Counted from the stretch's first letter, positions 1-9,531 are shown. The stretch: 64,000 nucleotides of DNA from Oligoflexus tunisiensis (GCF_001748245.1 NZ_BDFO01000001.1:3685208-3749207), one strand, 5' to 3'. Made by a program: numbers and translations. Notes: a model not told the origin generated them from the letters alone.

Positions 1-1
1 G

Positions 2-1159
2 AATCTGGAGAAGCCTGACAACGGTGAAGTGAAATTGATGGTCGATGCGGACAGCATCGAACTCCTCAAGGAAATCCCGGAGCAGGAGCATATCCAGAAG
101 CTTCTGAAGAAATTCAAGGTGGTGTTTCACGGCAATCTGCAAAACAAGGATCTTTTTACCATCAAGACCCTTTTTGTGGGCCTGCATGATGCCCTGTTCC
201 AATTCAAAGGGCGCGGCGAGTTCCGTCTGAACAGCCAGGGTTATTTCAATGCCACGATGGATTCGCAAATCGGCAGTGTCACCGATGCTCCGGTCCAGGG
301 GACGGGACGCCTGCAGGTTCCAATCAAACTGGTTCTCTTCGACAAAACCCGAATTTCCCTGGATGCTGAGCCGCGCTTTCAAAACTTCTCGGTTCAGTAT
401 GGAGACATCGCCATCAAGAACGTCAATGGTGGGGTCTACATTCATGAGGAGCTGCAGCTTCAGGATGGGCAGATTGGTTTTCTTTATCTGAATACCATGA
501 ATCCCTTTGCTCGTGTGGATTATGAGAGTCTTGAACCCTATGTCAGCGAACGACCCCAGCTGACCATTGCGCAGATCCGTTTCAAGCATATCGTCGCCGG
601 ACCCTTCATTCAGAACTTTGAAGTGCAGCAGAACCTGATCATGCTCAATGAACTCAGAATCGACCTGCTTCAGGGCAGTGCCCTGGGCCGCTATTACCTC
701 GACCTGCATCCCGATCGCTTGCAGCTTGGTTTTCTGGGCCGCTTCTCGGGCATTCAGGCGGAACTGCTGAGGGAACCCAGCCAGCGCCTGCCGCCCAAGG
801 ACTGGGCGCCTTTGAGTGGTCGCATGGCGGTGAATTTTGATATCCGCAAACGTCTGGCCACCGGGCGCCTTGATTTAACGGAAATCGGCCAACAGCAGCT
901 CCGATCTCTGCTCGACGTGCTGGACCCGGAGTATAAGGATGAACAGATGGTCATGGCCCGCCGGGCCCTGCGCGTGTCCTATCCGCAAGGTGTGGCCATC
1001 AGCATGGAACAGGGTTTGATGGATATGAACATCAACCTGGGTGGCGTGATCAGCAAGGATATTTTTCTAAGGTCCATACCCCTGACGGGTCTGATCAATG
1101 CCAAGGCTGGGGAAGCCTTGCAAAAAATCGAAAAACTTCTGCAAGAGGGAGGTCCGTAA
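2..1159 (+). CDS. AsmA/YdbH-like large periplasmic protein, C-terminal part
   Basis: This is the C-terminal ~385 residues of a longer protein. The frame is open to the first base, so the start lies outside the window; an internal GTG at 29 has no special support. The visible part is rich in alternating hydrophobic beta-strand-like stretches and has no membrane segment, as in the repetitive beta domains of AsmA/YdbH-type envelope proteins. The last ~100 residues include a segment around an R-R-A-L-R-V motif followed by a G-L-x-D-M pattern. The stop codon overlaps the start of the next gene by one base (TAATG), so the two are probably translationally coupled. The family call rests on overall character only; the function, possibly envelope lipid transport or assembly, is inferred. 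Confidence 0.5.
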   Translation, partial: NLEKPDNGEVKLMVDADSIELLKEIPEQEHIQKLLKKFKVVFHGNLQNKDLFTIKTLFVGLHDALFQFKGRGEFRLNSQGYFNATMDSQIGSVTDAPVQGTGRLQVPIKLVLFDKTRISLDAEPRFQNFSVQYGDIAIKNVNGGVYIHEELQLQDGQIGFLYLNTMNPFARVDYESLEPYVSERPQLTIAQIRFKHIVAGPFIQNFEVQQNLIMLNELRIDLLQGSALGRYYLDLHPDRLQLGFLGRFSGIQAELLREPSQRLPPKDWAPLSGRMAVNFDIRKRLATGRLDLTEIGQQQLRSLLDVLDPEYKDEQMVMARRALRVSYPQGVAISMEQGLMDMNINLGGVISKDIFLRSIPLTGLINAKAGEALQKIEKLLQEGGP

Positions 1160-1422
1160 TGCGTCGCCTGTTGATGATTTCGGTTTGGAGTGGCCTGCTG
1201 GGTACCGGGTGTCTGCCGGATGTTTATCTGATCGATCGACAGACCGTGCTGGAGCTGGAAGCCAGCGGCGAATGGGAGGAGCTGGACCAGGCTTATCACA
1301 AGCAGGCCTTGAACCCCGGACCCCAGCCCTTGGAGTCCACCAGCAGCCCGGTTGAACAACGGCAGATCTTCAGCATGACCCATAGTGATCATGAGAAAAA
1401 GCCTGAGCCCAAAGCGAAATGA
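1159..1422 (+). CDS. small lipoprotein (87 aa)
   Basis: An 87-residue protein with a short hydrophobic N-terminus ending in L-G-T-G-C at about residue 18, read as a lipobox, so it is probably a membrane-anchored lipoprotein. The mature part is hydrophilic, with an acidic E-A-S-G-E-W-E-E-L patch and a Lys/Pro-rich tail. GGAGG sits just upstream. Its ATG overlaps the stop of the AsmA-like gene, and its stop is followed after 8 bp by the preferred start of the TolB/TPR gene, so the three form one operon. The arrangement recalls the E. coli ydbH-ynbE pair, but I see no sequence match to YnbE. Function unknown. Confidence 0.7.
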   Translation: MRRLLMISVWSGLLGTGCLPDVYLIDRQTVLELEASGEWEELDQAYHKQALNPGPQPLESTSSPVEQRQIFSMTHSDHEKKPEPKAK

Positions 1423-1430
1423 GGAAACCC

Positions 1431-4400
1431 ATGCGGATGCGACAAGGAATGTTGCTGGCCTCGCTGCTGAGTCTGCCTTTTCAGGCTCTGGCTGCGGATA
1501 AATCCCAAAAACTGGCCCAGCTCGAGAAAATCACCGTCGGCCCTTATGATAATTTTCAGTCCGCGGTCTCCGATGATGAGTCGGTGATTTATTTCACGCG
1601 GAGTCAGAATCTTTCCTCGCAGATCATGCGCTATGATATGAAGTCCGGTAAAATCCGCGCCATGACCACAGCGGACACGGATGCGAAGACGCCGGCGCTG
1701 AGTCCCAACGGCAAGGAACTGGCATTCACCTATTTCCGGCGCGATGCCAAGGGCGATATCTGTATGCTGGACGGCGAGGATATCCTCTGCGTCACCGGCC
1801 CCGGGGCCCCGGAGCATTCGCCGTTCTGGGTGGATAACGAAACGCTGGCCTTTGTTCGCAGCAACGATACCGGCACCCAGGCGAAGCTGATTTTCCTGAC
1901 GGTGAAAACCAAAAAAACCGAATCAGTACTGGAAGGGCCGATTTACAATCCAAGTCTCGCCAAGGATGGGCGGACCCTGGTTTACAAGGGCAAGGGGAAC
2001 GACCTTATCCTTTACGATATCAAGACCCGCAAACCTATACGCACCCTGAGCCTGCAACTCGCCGGGGCCACCGGGCCGGCCCGATTTTCGGTGAATGGGC
2101 AATTCATTTACTTTGCGCAGTACATGGTCGACAGCAACCGCGATCTGCGTCTGGACGGACGGGACGCCGCCGCCATCTTCCGTATCCCGGTCGATGGTTC
2201 CACCAAGGATCCTGAGCAGTTGACCTCGCTCAATCAGAACTGCTCCTATCCATTTCCGGCAGCCACAGTTCTGTATATGACCTGCGCGTTCGAAGGAGCC
2301 CTGGATGTTTATCGAACGGCGCTGACCGGTATCGTCCCGACCGATTGGAACGCGGACGACCTTTGGGAAGCGCATCGGGCGGCCCGTTCCTATTCCGATC
2401 GCATTCTGCTCCTCAATCATCTGCACTCGCGCTTTCGCGTGATTCCGGATCGCGAGATGATGGAACGCACGATGAGCAACTTCATTCTCTGGGAAGAATG
2501 GATGCCCGCGACGTTCTATGCCGGCAGACTGAGCCAGGGCACTGATGATTACAAGGTCCAGAAGATTCTACTGGAAACCTATGCGAACTGGGAGATCCTT
2601 CCCCGGAAGGAAAACCTTGGAGCCTTTGCGCAGATGATCGATCGGCAGAGGACCCAGCTGCAAAGCCTTCCCGCAACGGCTCTGCAGAAGGTTGCGTTGG
2701 GTTACATGGACCTCTTTGCCAACCGTTCCAAGGATGCCCAGGCCCGGGCCCAGGCGATCCATTCCGATGATGGCCTGACCCTTTACTGGCTGACGCAACT
2801 GATCAAGCTCACCGCAGGCAAAAATGATGCCGTGTATCGCGCCGCCCTGGAACAGCGTTTGCTCAACCGCGATCTTACGATGGAAACGCGGCTCTATTAT
2901 CTGTCACGCTGGTTCGAACTTCTGAAACCAGGCACGGATCCCACGCCTGCGATCGACGCCCTGAAAGCCAAGGTGGATCAGAATGCAGTGATTCAGGATC
3001 TTCTGGAGCATGAAAAGCAGCTCTACCGTGTGGCGACCGCGACCACCAAGGAAGCCTCACGCACGGAAATGCGGGCCATCGTCGAACGCATCAAGCGCCT
3101 GAAGGATGACTACTATGGAATGCGTCTGCTCTTCAATCGCGGCATGATCGTTCTTTATCAGGCGAAGAAAAGCCGGGACCTGGCCACGATCATGAGTCTA
3201 TGGTTGACCTATGTGAAGCGCGACAGCAAGGAATTTCCCTTCGCTATCGAAGCCTTACGGCAAAACAGCCTCGACCTCGCGTACAGCTTTTATCATAGCG
3301 ACAAGCCCCAGGAGAAGCCGCTGGCGAGCGGCGCCTTCATGGACAGCATCCGCACCAGCGATGACCTGGAATCCCATTATCAGTATGCGCTCATGCATTT
3401 TGGAACCTGGAACGAGCTGGAGTCGGCTTACAACAGCATGCAGAAGGACGGCCTGATCCGGGCGGAAAGCCGGGTCTTTGTCGAACTCCTGCGCCGCATC
3501 CTCATGAATCCGGACAAGGTTGACGAGGGCGACCTGGAAGAGGCGGCCGAAGCTCTGAATCAAATGAGCGACGATCATGTGGGAGTGGGCGCGCGTTACC
3601 TCTTCCAGGGTTATATCTACCATCGCCTCATGCTGGCCACGGAAAAGGATTTCACCTTTGATCGCGACCTTTCCGACAAGGCGCATCGCTCCTATCTCTT
3701 TGCCATTGATGCCGGCTGGAACAACGATCGCATCAAGAGCGCGGCCTATCAGAACCTGGGGCTTCTGCACGGCGCGATTCGCAACCATTCCCTGGCCGCC
3801 GAGTTTTTCCTGCGCCGCCACGAGATGAATTATCCATCCGTGGAAATGAAGCAGGCTGTGCTGTGGCTCCAGGCCAAGGCCCTCTACCGAAGTTACCGTT
3901 TCCAGGAAGCCTGGCAATCCATCGAGGAGGCATTAAAAACGCAGCCGAAAAATTTGGTGCCCTTCCAGGAAAAGGCCGCTTTTTATGCCTGGAATGCCCA
4001 AAAGTATGACGAGGCCGCCGCCCATTATGCCAAAGTCATGGCCGCCTTGGGTGACAAGGCCAAGGCCAGCCTCTGGTTGAGCCAGGGTTATGTCCTCGGA
4101 AAACTGAAGCGCTGGAATGAGGCCGAGCAGTCCCTGCGCAAAGCCGTGAGCCTTGCCAAACAGGAAAAGCCAGCCCAGGGTGAAGGCGTAAACCTGGTCT
4201 ATCAACCCACCAAGGTTCAGTTCGTGGCACTGGGTTTGCTGGCCCGCCTCCAACTTCCCATAACCAAAAAGATTGCAGCCATTCAGGAACGTCTGGCGAT
4301 GTTTCCGGGCGTGATGGAACAGGCGAAGGCATTCCATTTCCAGGATGAAACCCTGAGTGCTCAGCGCATCAAGGAAACTCAGGATCTGGCGCGCTGGCAG

Positions 4401-4841
4401 CTGGAGGCAGGGCAGAAGAATGAAGGACTGGCGACTTTGGATCAGGCGCTGCGCCTAACCCAGGAGCATGGCACGAGCTTTGGGTATCTGGCTCATACGG
4501 TTTTTGTGAGCTTGAAAAACCTCATGATCCTCGTCCGTAGCCATAAGATGGAGCCGAGTCCGTCCATGCTGGCGACTCTGGATAAGACACTGGAAGGCGC
4601 ACAGAAGGAATATGCGGAAGTCGACGATCCAGCCGCTGAAGTGCGGGCTCGTTGGACCGAAGTTCAATTGATCGCGTTGGCCTTCCGCCTGCGGCAGGAT
4701 CCCAGCCGTCAGAAGAATTTCGTCGACGGCAGTCAAAGCATCCTGGCTCAGGAAAGCGTGCAGCTCCTGGAAAAGGAAAAGCCGGCGATTTACGCCGGCC
4801 TGCAAGGCTATCGCGATGCTCTGGCGCAATCACTGCGCTGA
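1431..4841 (+). CDS. exported TolB-like beta-propeller / TPR protein
   Basis: About 1136 residues. I prefer the ATG at 1431, because GAGG lies at suitable spacing; an ATG at 1419 overlaps the previous stop (ATGA) but has no ribosome-binding site. A signal peptide (hydrophobic core, then Q-A-L-A-A) is followed by WD40-like PD40 repeats over roughly residues 30-300, with typical S-P-N-G-K-E-L-A and D-G-R-T-L-V-Y-type turns as in TolB. The remaining ~800 residues are helical with TPR-like repeats (for example A-L-Y-R-S-Y-R-F-Q-E-A-W). This combination suggests a periplasmic scaffold. As third gene of an envelope operon it may act with the AsmA-like protein. Its 3' end overlaps the convergent gene by 12 bp. 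Confidence 0.7.
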   Translation: MRMRQGMLLASLLSLPFQALAADKSQKLAQLEKITVGPYDNFQSAVSDDESVIYFTRSQNLSSQIMRYDMKSGKIRAMTTADTDAKTPALSPNGKELAFTYFRRDAKGDICMLDGEDILCVTGPGAPEHSPFWVDNETLAFVRSNDTGTQAKLIFLTVKTKKTESVLEGPIYNPSLAKDGRTLVYKGKGNDLILYDIKTRKPIRTLSLQLAGATGPARFSVNGQFIYFAQYMVDSNRDLRLDGRDAAAIFRIPVDGSTKDPEQLTSLNQNCSYPFPAATVLYMTCAFEGALDVYRTALTGIVPTDWNADDLWEAHRAARSYSDRILLLNHLHSRFRVIPDREMMERTMSNFILWEEWMPATFYAGRLSQGTDDYKVQKILLETYANWEILPRKENLGAFAQMIDRQRTQLQSLPATALQKVALGYMDLFANRSKDAQARAQAIHSDDGLTLYWLTQLIKLTAGKNDAVYRAALEQRLLNRDLTMETRLYYLSRWFELLKPGTDPTPAIDALKAKVDQNAVIQDLLEHEKQLYRVATATTKEASRTEMRAIVERIKRLKDDYYGMRLLFNRGMIVLYQAKKSRDLATIMSLWLTYVKRDSKEFPFAIEALRQNSLDLAYSFYHSDKPQEKPLASGAFMDSIRTSDDLESHYQYALMHFGTWNELESAYNSMQKDGLIRAESRVFVELLRRILMNPDKVDEGDLEEAAEALNQMSDDHVGVGARYLFQGYIYHRLMLATEKDFTFDRDLSDKAHRSYLFAIDAGWNNDRIKSAAYQNLGLLHGAIRNHSLAAEFFLRRHEMNYPSVEMKQAVLWLQAKALYRSYRFQEAWQSIEEALKTQPKNLVPFQEKAAFYAWNAQKYDEAAAHYAKVMAALGDKAKASLWLSQGYVLGKLKRWNEAEQSLRKAVSLAKQEKPAQGEGVNLVYQPTKVQFVALGLLARLQLPITKKIAAIQERLAMFPGVMEQAKAFHFQDETLSAQRIKETQDLARWQLEAGQKNEGLATLDQALRLTQEHGTSFGYLAHTVFVSLKNLMILVRSHKMEPSPSMLATLDKTLEGAQKEYAEVDDPAAEVRARWTEVQLIALAFRLRQDPSRQKNFVDGSQSILAQESVQLLEKEKPAIYAGLQGYRDALAQSLR

Positions 4842-5105
4842 GCTGCGGCCGGCCTTATCTTTCTGATCCTGTTCCTCCCGGGATGCTTCCTCCTGCTCGG
4901 CAGCATCCTGGCTATTGAACTCAGGCGCTACAATGAGAAGGCCAGGATTGATCAGCATCTGAATGCTCCATGGGTTCACAGCGCTTCCCGATGGGTTGGG
5001 CGGCGGAATAAAGGGATTGCCACCAACGCCGGTATGTTGTCCATCGCTGCCAAAAGATGCCGATGCAAACAGCAGCAAGCCTATCGTTGCAAGTGTTCTT
5101 TTCAT
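4830..5105 (-). CDS. small exported protein (91 aa)
   Basis: A 91-residue protein with a signal peptide (M-K-R-T-L, hydrophobic core, cleavage near S-F-G-S). The mature part is Pro/Gly/Asn-rich and then strongly charged (Glu, Gln, Lys). No domain is recognised. Its ATG overlaps the stop of the upstream HTH gene by 4 bp (ATGA), so the regulator and this protein are almost certainly co-translated. Its 3' end runs 12 bp into the convergent TolB/TPR gene. The regulator plus small exported protein arrangement resembles the regulator-lipoprotein pair at 24.9-26.8 kb, although there is no lipobox here. Confidence 0.65.
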   Translation of the reverse strand: MKRTLATIGLLLFASASFGSDGQHTGVGGNPFIPPPNPSGSAVNPWSIQMLINPGLLIVAPEFNSQDAAEQEEASREEQDQKDKAGRSSAQ

Positions 5106-5824
5106 AAAGTTGTGCCTTTCTGAAGGAAGCTTGAAATATAGCTCAGCATCACCACCTGGGGCCCTCGGTAACGATTGAAGATCTGGCGAAGATCCTCTTC
5201 GAATTCCATAATACGCTTATGCAATTCCGCAACACCCTGGGTGTCAAGGCCATCAGTATGCAACTGCGCGCACACAGCTGGATCCCCGAGTTGGGTCATA
5301 TCAAAGAGATCGACAGTATGTTTGATTTGTTCGAGAATCAAGCGTGGATCCAGCACTGAAAAATTTTCGTAACGGCAGCGAAGGATTCCATCCTGCTCAT
5401 ACACCGCCTCGATCTCCAGGAGGCGCTTGAGTTTGACCAGGCCGTATTCACCAAACTTCCGACCCACGATATCCATGGTGGTGCCACCGGAACTGGCCAG
5501 CGTAATAATGGCAAAACTGATGCGATCACGAAGCTCTTCGTTGAAGTCGCCGCTGGTAATGCTCACATCATAGCTGTGAACCATCTTGCCAACCCAGGCG
5601 CCGATGTCGCTGAAGTGCCGGTTGAGAAAGCTCATGGCGGCTTCATTGGCCGCAATAACATTCAAGAGGGCGAGCACCGTTTCCAGCGTCGGTACATTCT
5701 CCTGCTGATAGACGCGACGCAAGGTCGGGTAAGGCACTCCAGACTGTCTCGACAGAAGAGACAGGTTTCGGGTCGGCCGGTCTTTAAGCCATGCGTCAAT
5801 GAGTTCTTTTAAATCTGCCAGCAT
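5102..5824 (-). CDS. HTH transcriptional regulator, XRE-like N-terminus
   Basis: A 240-residue protein. Residues ~18-50 have a helix-turn-helix pattern (L-S-L-L-S-R-Q-S-G-V-P-Y-P-T-L-R-R-V), consistent with DNA binding. The rest is mostly helical and contains an Ile/Leu-rich core and a helix-rich C-terminus of the kind seen in TIGR02147-like regulators, though similarity to that family is weaker than for the gene at 24876. GGGGAG lies just before the ATG. It is the first gene of a two-gene unit with the small exported protein downstream. Its targets are unknown; autoregulation from the 5825-6140 region is plausible. Confidence 0.65.
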   Translation of the reverse strand: MLADLKELIDAWLKDRPTRNLSLLSRQSGVPYPTLRRVYQQENVPTLETVLALLNVIAANEAAMSFLNRHFSDIGAWVGKMVHSYDVSITSGDFNEELRDRISFAIITLASSGGTTMDIVGRKFGEYGLVKLKRLLEIEAVYEQDGILRCRYENFSVLDPRLILEQIKHTVDLFDMTQLGDPAVCAQLHTDGLDTQGVAELHKRIMEFEEDLRQIFNRYRGPQVVMLSYISSFLQKGTTL

Positions 5825-6140
5825 AAACTCCCCACGCCTTGGAATCAGAGTGCATTGTGTTTATTGGTCTTCCAGGGGGCACCATAATACAAAGCTCTGG
5901 ACAGTGCTAGTGCGGAGCATTGCTCAAAGTGAGGAAAACTAAAGGATTGATGAGTTCGCCTTATTCAAACCGAGGCGGGTAAAGCCGTTCAGACGCATCG
6001 AATCCGCTATAAACTCACCATAACCAGATGTTTGAAAATAAAACTAAGGCGCATGCAGAAAACCATAGCGCAAGCGGGGTTCAGAGGATTGCTGGGTTTT
6101 AAATAGAAAAAAGCCCCTTACGGGGCTTATGACTTCAAGA
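5825..6140. other. intergenic region with one terminator
   Basis: 316 bp between two minus-strand genes. It holds the intrinsic terminator of the gene at 6141 (6105-6128) and must contain the promoter of the HTH gene that starts at 5824. I see no ORF with a credible ribosome-binding site and no clear -35/-10 pair. Confidence 0.6.
6105..6128 (-). terminator. intrinsic terminator of the 6141-7223 gene
   Basis: Stem AAGCCCC (6111-6117) pairs with GGGGCTT (6122-6128) around a 4-nt loop. On the minus strand it is followed by a run of six T. It lies 13 bp past the stop codon of the minus-strand gene. Confidence 0.85.
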
Positions 6141-7223
6141 TTAAGGAGCAGGGATTTCCTGCTGATCCTCGATCGGTATCTGTTTTCGACTCTTGATCAC
6201 GGTACCAGGTTTCAGATCATCCCCTTCAAAGGAGACTTCCGTATAGCCTGAAGCCTCTTCTGCAGCCGGCACACCAGCTGCACGACCGCGACGGGCGGCG
6301 ACAGACTTCTGGGATGGAGCCAGGTTGAAGGTAATATTCTCAACCACAAGCACCTGCTGATTCTTGATGATGCGAGGCTGACCCGAGATGTTGATGGTTC
6401 CGTTATGCTGCATCAGAGCCGCGGCATAGGTGGCTCCATTGATGATAGCCTTGATGGGTTTGCCCATCGCATCCATACCCATGAGGGCACAACGTCTGGT
6501 GCAGTTGGCCAGGTTCGCCTTTGAGAAACTCGCGTTATTGATACTGACAGGATAGGTTTTGCTGGATCCACGTGGACTCGTCTTCAGGATGGGCAGGGGC
6601 GTCACGGCCTGACCTGGATTGCCCAGGTTTTGAGTTGGCGGCAACGAGACCGGACGGGCCACAGCCCTTTGGTTATTGGCGGACCCAACCGAGTTCGACA
6701 GCATCAATCGTTCCACCTGAACCGCGGTCAACGCCGATGGAACTTCCTCGATAAGCTCGCTGGACGGCGCAGCCCTCTCAGTCTTGGCGAGTCTGGTCCG
6801 GGTTGGTGCGGATCTCTCGCGGTTAGCTGGAGCCTTTTCCCTGGATTCGGCCCGCGTCTCAACCTTGGCAGCCGCCCTGGTCGCTCGGGACTCTTCCTTC
6901 TTATTTCTGTTTTCGCGGAAAGCCGCAGCGGCCAGCTTCTGCCGGTGTTTCTCAGCCTTCGATTTGGCTGTTTTGGTTTCCTTCGAGGCCGTTTCATGGG
7001 ATAGGGGAGGGTCCACGCGACGCAGCTTGCCGTTGGGCAAGGGTAAGGTCACGGGTTCCTTTTCATCGGAAGCGACTTTGTTGTCTTCCTGATCAAAATA
7101 TTTCATCCCGGCGGGAATCACCACGCCGGCGCCCAGTCCTATTAAGAAGACCATGGCGGCCACCAGCCACAGGTTGATTGGTTTTTTGGGAAGATCCATA
7201 GGCTGCAAAGAATCGGGTCCCAT
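6141..7223 (-). CDS. inner-membrane-anchored protein with TonB-like layout
   Basis: 360 residues. One membrane segment lies at ~17-37, so most of the protein should sit in the periplasm. Residues ~45-175 are a low-complexity Lys/Arg/Ala/Glu linker, and the last ~140 residues look folded, with two close cysteines (N-C-T-R-R-C) and beta-rich segments. GAGGAG precedes the ATG at good spacing. The layout (anchor, charged linker, small C-terminal domain) is that of TonB- or SPOR-type proteins, but the C-terminal sequence matches neither as far as I can tell. It is a single-gene unit with its own terminator. Function unknown; a periplasm-spanning role is inferred from layout only. Confidence 0.6.
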   Translation of the reverse strand: MGPDSLQPMDLPKKPINLWLVAAMVFLIGLGAGVVIPAGMKYFDQEDNKVASDEKEPVTLPLPNGKLRRVDPPLSHETASKETKTAKSKAEKHRQKLAAAAFRENRNKKEESRATRAAAKVETRAESREKAPANRERSAPTRTRLAKTERAAPSSELIEEVPSALTAVQVERLMLSNSVGSANNQRAVARPVSLPPTQNLGNPGQAVTPLPILKTSPRGSSKTYPVSINNASFSKANLANCTRRCALMGMDAMGKPIKAIINGATYAAALMQHNGTINISGQPRIIKNQQVLVVENITFNLAPSQKSVAARRGRAAGVPAAEEASGYTEVSFEGDDLKPGTVIKSRKQIPIEDQQEIPAP

Positions 7224-7407
7224 GTGTACTCCTCTATGTGTACTTTTCCCATGGAACTATTTCGGTCTTTACGGGTGCTCTCTTGAACAACTCTTTATAA
7301 GACTGGAAAGTCGAGGGCTTGGCGGGAATAATTACGGCCCGTCAACAGCCCTCGAAAGTCACTTTCATGCAAGTCGCTGATCATTGGTGGGTAATTGTCC
7401 ATCAGAC

Positions 7408-7818
7408 TCAAGCTTCGGAGCGCAATCCTTCCCGCAGAGTCATAATTTGCCGGAATTGCAAGGCCTGCGAGTGTTCACAGGTGATCTGATCCAGCTCCAA
7501 AAACGCGCGCAGAATATCACGCTGTTGGTCATTGAGTTTGAACGTGCGGAAAATCGCTTCCCAGTATTTGGCATGCAGGCGGCGCTGGCCATTCATCACC
7601 AGGGCCAGATAGCCTTTGGAAGGAATGCCTGCACTGCGGCAGATAAAGGTGAGGGATACTTTTTTCTGCTTCCCTTTGAAGAGGCAGTAGAGGGTTCGCA
7701 GAATTTCGGAAGCGTGATTGGCTTGCAGCAAAACCTGATCGACCTCGGCGCTGAATGGATTGTAGGGAATTCCATAGCTGACGGCTGTCAGGGCGCAGGA
7801 CTGAAAACTATTGGCCAT
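7408..7818 (-). CDS. short HTH protein resembling a TIGR02147 N-terminal domain
   Basis: 136 residues from the ATG at 7818, chosen because GAGGAGA lies about 10 bp upstream; a longer open frame to 7911 lacks such a site. The middle (S-L-T-F-I-C-R-S-A-G-I then L-V-M-N-G-Q-R-R-L) matches the DNA-binding half of TIGR02147 regulators. The ~150-residue C-terminal half of that family is absent: the protein stops soon after. It is either a naturally short single-domain regulator or a truncated relative of the full-length protein at 24876. The adjacent minus-strand gene upstream encodes a LamB-like porin, so porin control is a guess from position. Confidence 0.6.
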   Translation of the reverse strand: MANSFQSCALTAVSYGIPYNPFSAEVDQVLLQANHASEILRTLYCLFKGKQKKVSLTFICRSAGIPSKGYLALVMNGQRRLHAKYWEAIFRTFKLNDQQRDILRAFLELDQITCEHSQALQFRQIMTLREGLRSEA

Positions 7819-7934
7819 GGCTGTCGCTCTCCTCTCAAAAGATCGGGACTCGCAGGAGAGGACGCCAAGGGCTTTGAAATATTGCAGATTCAAAATACGC
7901 TGGAATATCAACGGGGTGGGGCGCCACCGGGAGC

Positions 7935-9245
7935 CTAGTTGATCTTCACTTCATAATAGAAGCGAACAAAATGCGTGGAGCGGCGCGGGCTCTCACTGGC
8001 AAAAAATGTCGTGGGTTTGTCCTTGATCACTTCGCCTGCGTAGACGCCGATGGTTGGATAATCAAACATGCGGTTTTCCAAATTGTAGCTGATAATTCCG
8101 CCCCACCGTGTGGTGCCGCCGTTGGTGGCCCATTGATCGGTGCTGTTGTAAACACCGTCGCGCAGACCGCGGCCTTCCTTCAGGATCGAACGACGATCCA
8201 GCTCAAATCCCACGGTGACATTGGGCGTCAAGGCATAAACCGGACGGATCATGCCATCGATAAACTTCCAATTCATTTCACTGTCGGTGTAACCCGGAGC
8301 CTCGCCCTGGTGGTCCTGATACAGAACCAGCCAGTACACTCCGTAGCCCTGGACTTTCCAATCACCATTCCAGCCCACAAGAAGTTTCGAAGGTTCCTTC
8401 GACTTGTCGTACTTTTGATCATCGAAGTTTTGGAAGGCCGACGACATGGCTCCGTTACCTATGTAACCCTTCGACGTATGCACGACGAGCTGGTTGAAAA
8501 GACCGCCACCGGCCAGCTGATCACCCCAGCGCTGGTAAGCCACGCCGAAAACATAAGCTTTGGTCGCCAATTCTCCGGAGCCGCCCTGAATATTCTTGTC
8601 CGTTTTGTGCCATTCCAGATTGGTTTTGATGGCGCCGTTGGTGAGAGGATATTCGATCTTATTGATCAGGATATTGTCGATCTCCTGGACGTTGTTCCCG
8701 GCATCCGTGAACTCGTTGACTTTGGAACCATAAGCCAGGTCCACATTCAGTGGCCCAAGTCCTTCCACGCGGACCCCGCCGCCCAGTATATTTTTTTCAT
8801 CGAAGTAGAACGAGCGCGAGAGGAATTCTGGAGGACTGCGGAAAGGACGGTTGCCGTACCAGATGCTCCAGCCGTTGCCGATCTTGAATTCACCATAGGC
8901 CACGCGCTCGGCCAGGTAGGTCTTCTTGCTCGGATCCTGATCATCGCGATAGAGGAACTGGCGGTTGCCGTTCACGTCAAAGCCATAATGGAATTTGAAA
9001 CTGTCGCCATAACCGGCATGCAAAGTCACTTCGGTCAGGGGATAGTCGATCAGACCTTCGTTATTATAAGGACCCAGGTTGAAATTCTGATACTGGTTGC
9101 CCGGTCCCATTTCCTTCGAAAAGTCGGATTTATATGTTACGCCCCCTCGGGAATAGATTTCAGGGGTGAAGGACCACTCCTGGGAGAAGGCTTGGGCCGA
9201 TAGAGCCAGACTGCCAAGCAGCATCAAACGGGAGATCTGTTTCAC
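7935..9245 (-). CDS. LamB-like carbohydrate porin
   Basis: 436 residues from a GTG at 9245 with AAGGAG 7 bp upstream. A signal peptide (M-K-Q-I-S-R, cleavage near A-F-S-Q) is followed by alternating aromatic-rich strands typical of an outer-membrane barrel. The segment W-S-I-W-Y-G-N-R-P-F-R, then F-Y-F-D-E-K-N and G-G-G-V, and the late Y-A-L-T-P-N-V-T-V-G-F-E-L stretch follow the order of strands in maltoporin/ScrY proteins. It would allow sugars or similar small solutes to diffuse across the outer membrane; the substrate is not evident. No sugar transport operon is next to it. An alternative is another porin family of similar size. Confidence 0.6.
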   Translation of the reverse strand: MKQISRLMLLGSLALSAQAFSQEWSFTPEIYSRGGVTYKSDFSKEMGPGNQYQNFNLGPYNNEGLIDYPLTEVTLHAGYGDSFKFHYGFDVNGNRQFLYRDDQDPSKKTYLAERVAYGEFKIGNGWSIWYGNRPFRSPPEFLSRSFYFDEKNILGGGVRVEGLGPLNVDLAYGSKVNEFTDAGNNVQEIDNILINKIEYPLTNGAIKTNLEWHKTDKNIQGGSGELATKAYVFGVAYQRWGDQLAGGGLFNQLVVHTSKGYIGNGAMSSAFQNFDDQKYDKSKEPSKLLVGWNGDWKVQGYGVYWLVLYQDHQGEAPGYTDSEMNWKFIDGMIRPVYALTPNVTVGFELDRRSILKEGRGLRDGVYNSTDQWATNGGTTRWGGIISYNLENRMFDYPTIGVYAGEVIKDKPTTFFASESPRRSTHFVRFYYEVKIN

Positions 9246-9286
9246 GATACACTCCTTGTCTTTCGGTAAATCTCTGATCCTCTGTT

Positions 9287-9296
9287 CACAGCTGTG
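9287..9296. promoter_or_regulatory. 10-bp palindrome upstream of the porin gene
   Basis: CACAGCTGTG, a perfect palindrome 42 bp upstream of the porin GTG, in the divergent space between the porin and the PAS-phosphatase gene. It could be an operator half-pair; a chance occurrence is possible. Confidence 0.25.
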
Positions 9297-9531
9297 CTCT
9301 GTGGCACAACGGGCTTATATAACTGAACCGCAAGGCATAGCCCACGGACTTTTCATGATTCCTGAATTTGCAGTAGGAAAATCGACAAAACGGAGAGTTT
9401 TGGTGAACCATGGCGACAGGTTTGCAAGGCTGTGTGGGCCGGCAAAGTCTGGCCGGGAAGCTTTTGCCGCTTGTGACTAATTAAATGTGGCCGATAAGAT
9501 CGAGGTAGGAATCTCGTACCCGGAGCTTTTC

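Noticed and set aside
7971-9203. A 410-codon plus-strand frame opposite the LamB-like porin gene
   Set aside because: It is antisense to a gene with signal peptide, ribosome-binding site and barrel pattern; its own product has no domain or signal and reflects codon bias. The same applies to long antisense frames at 12740-13924, 20288-21613, 22790-24004, 34406-35863 and 52135-53778.
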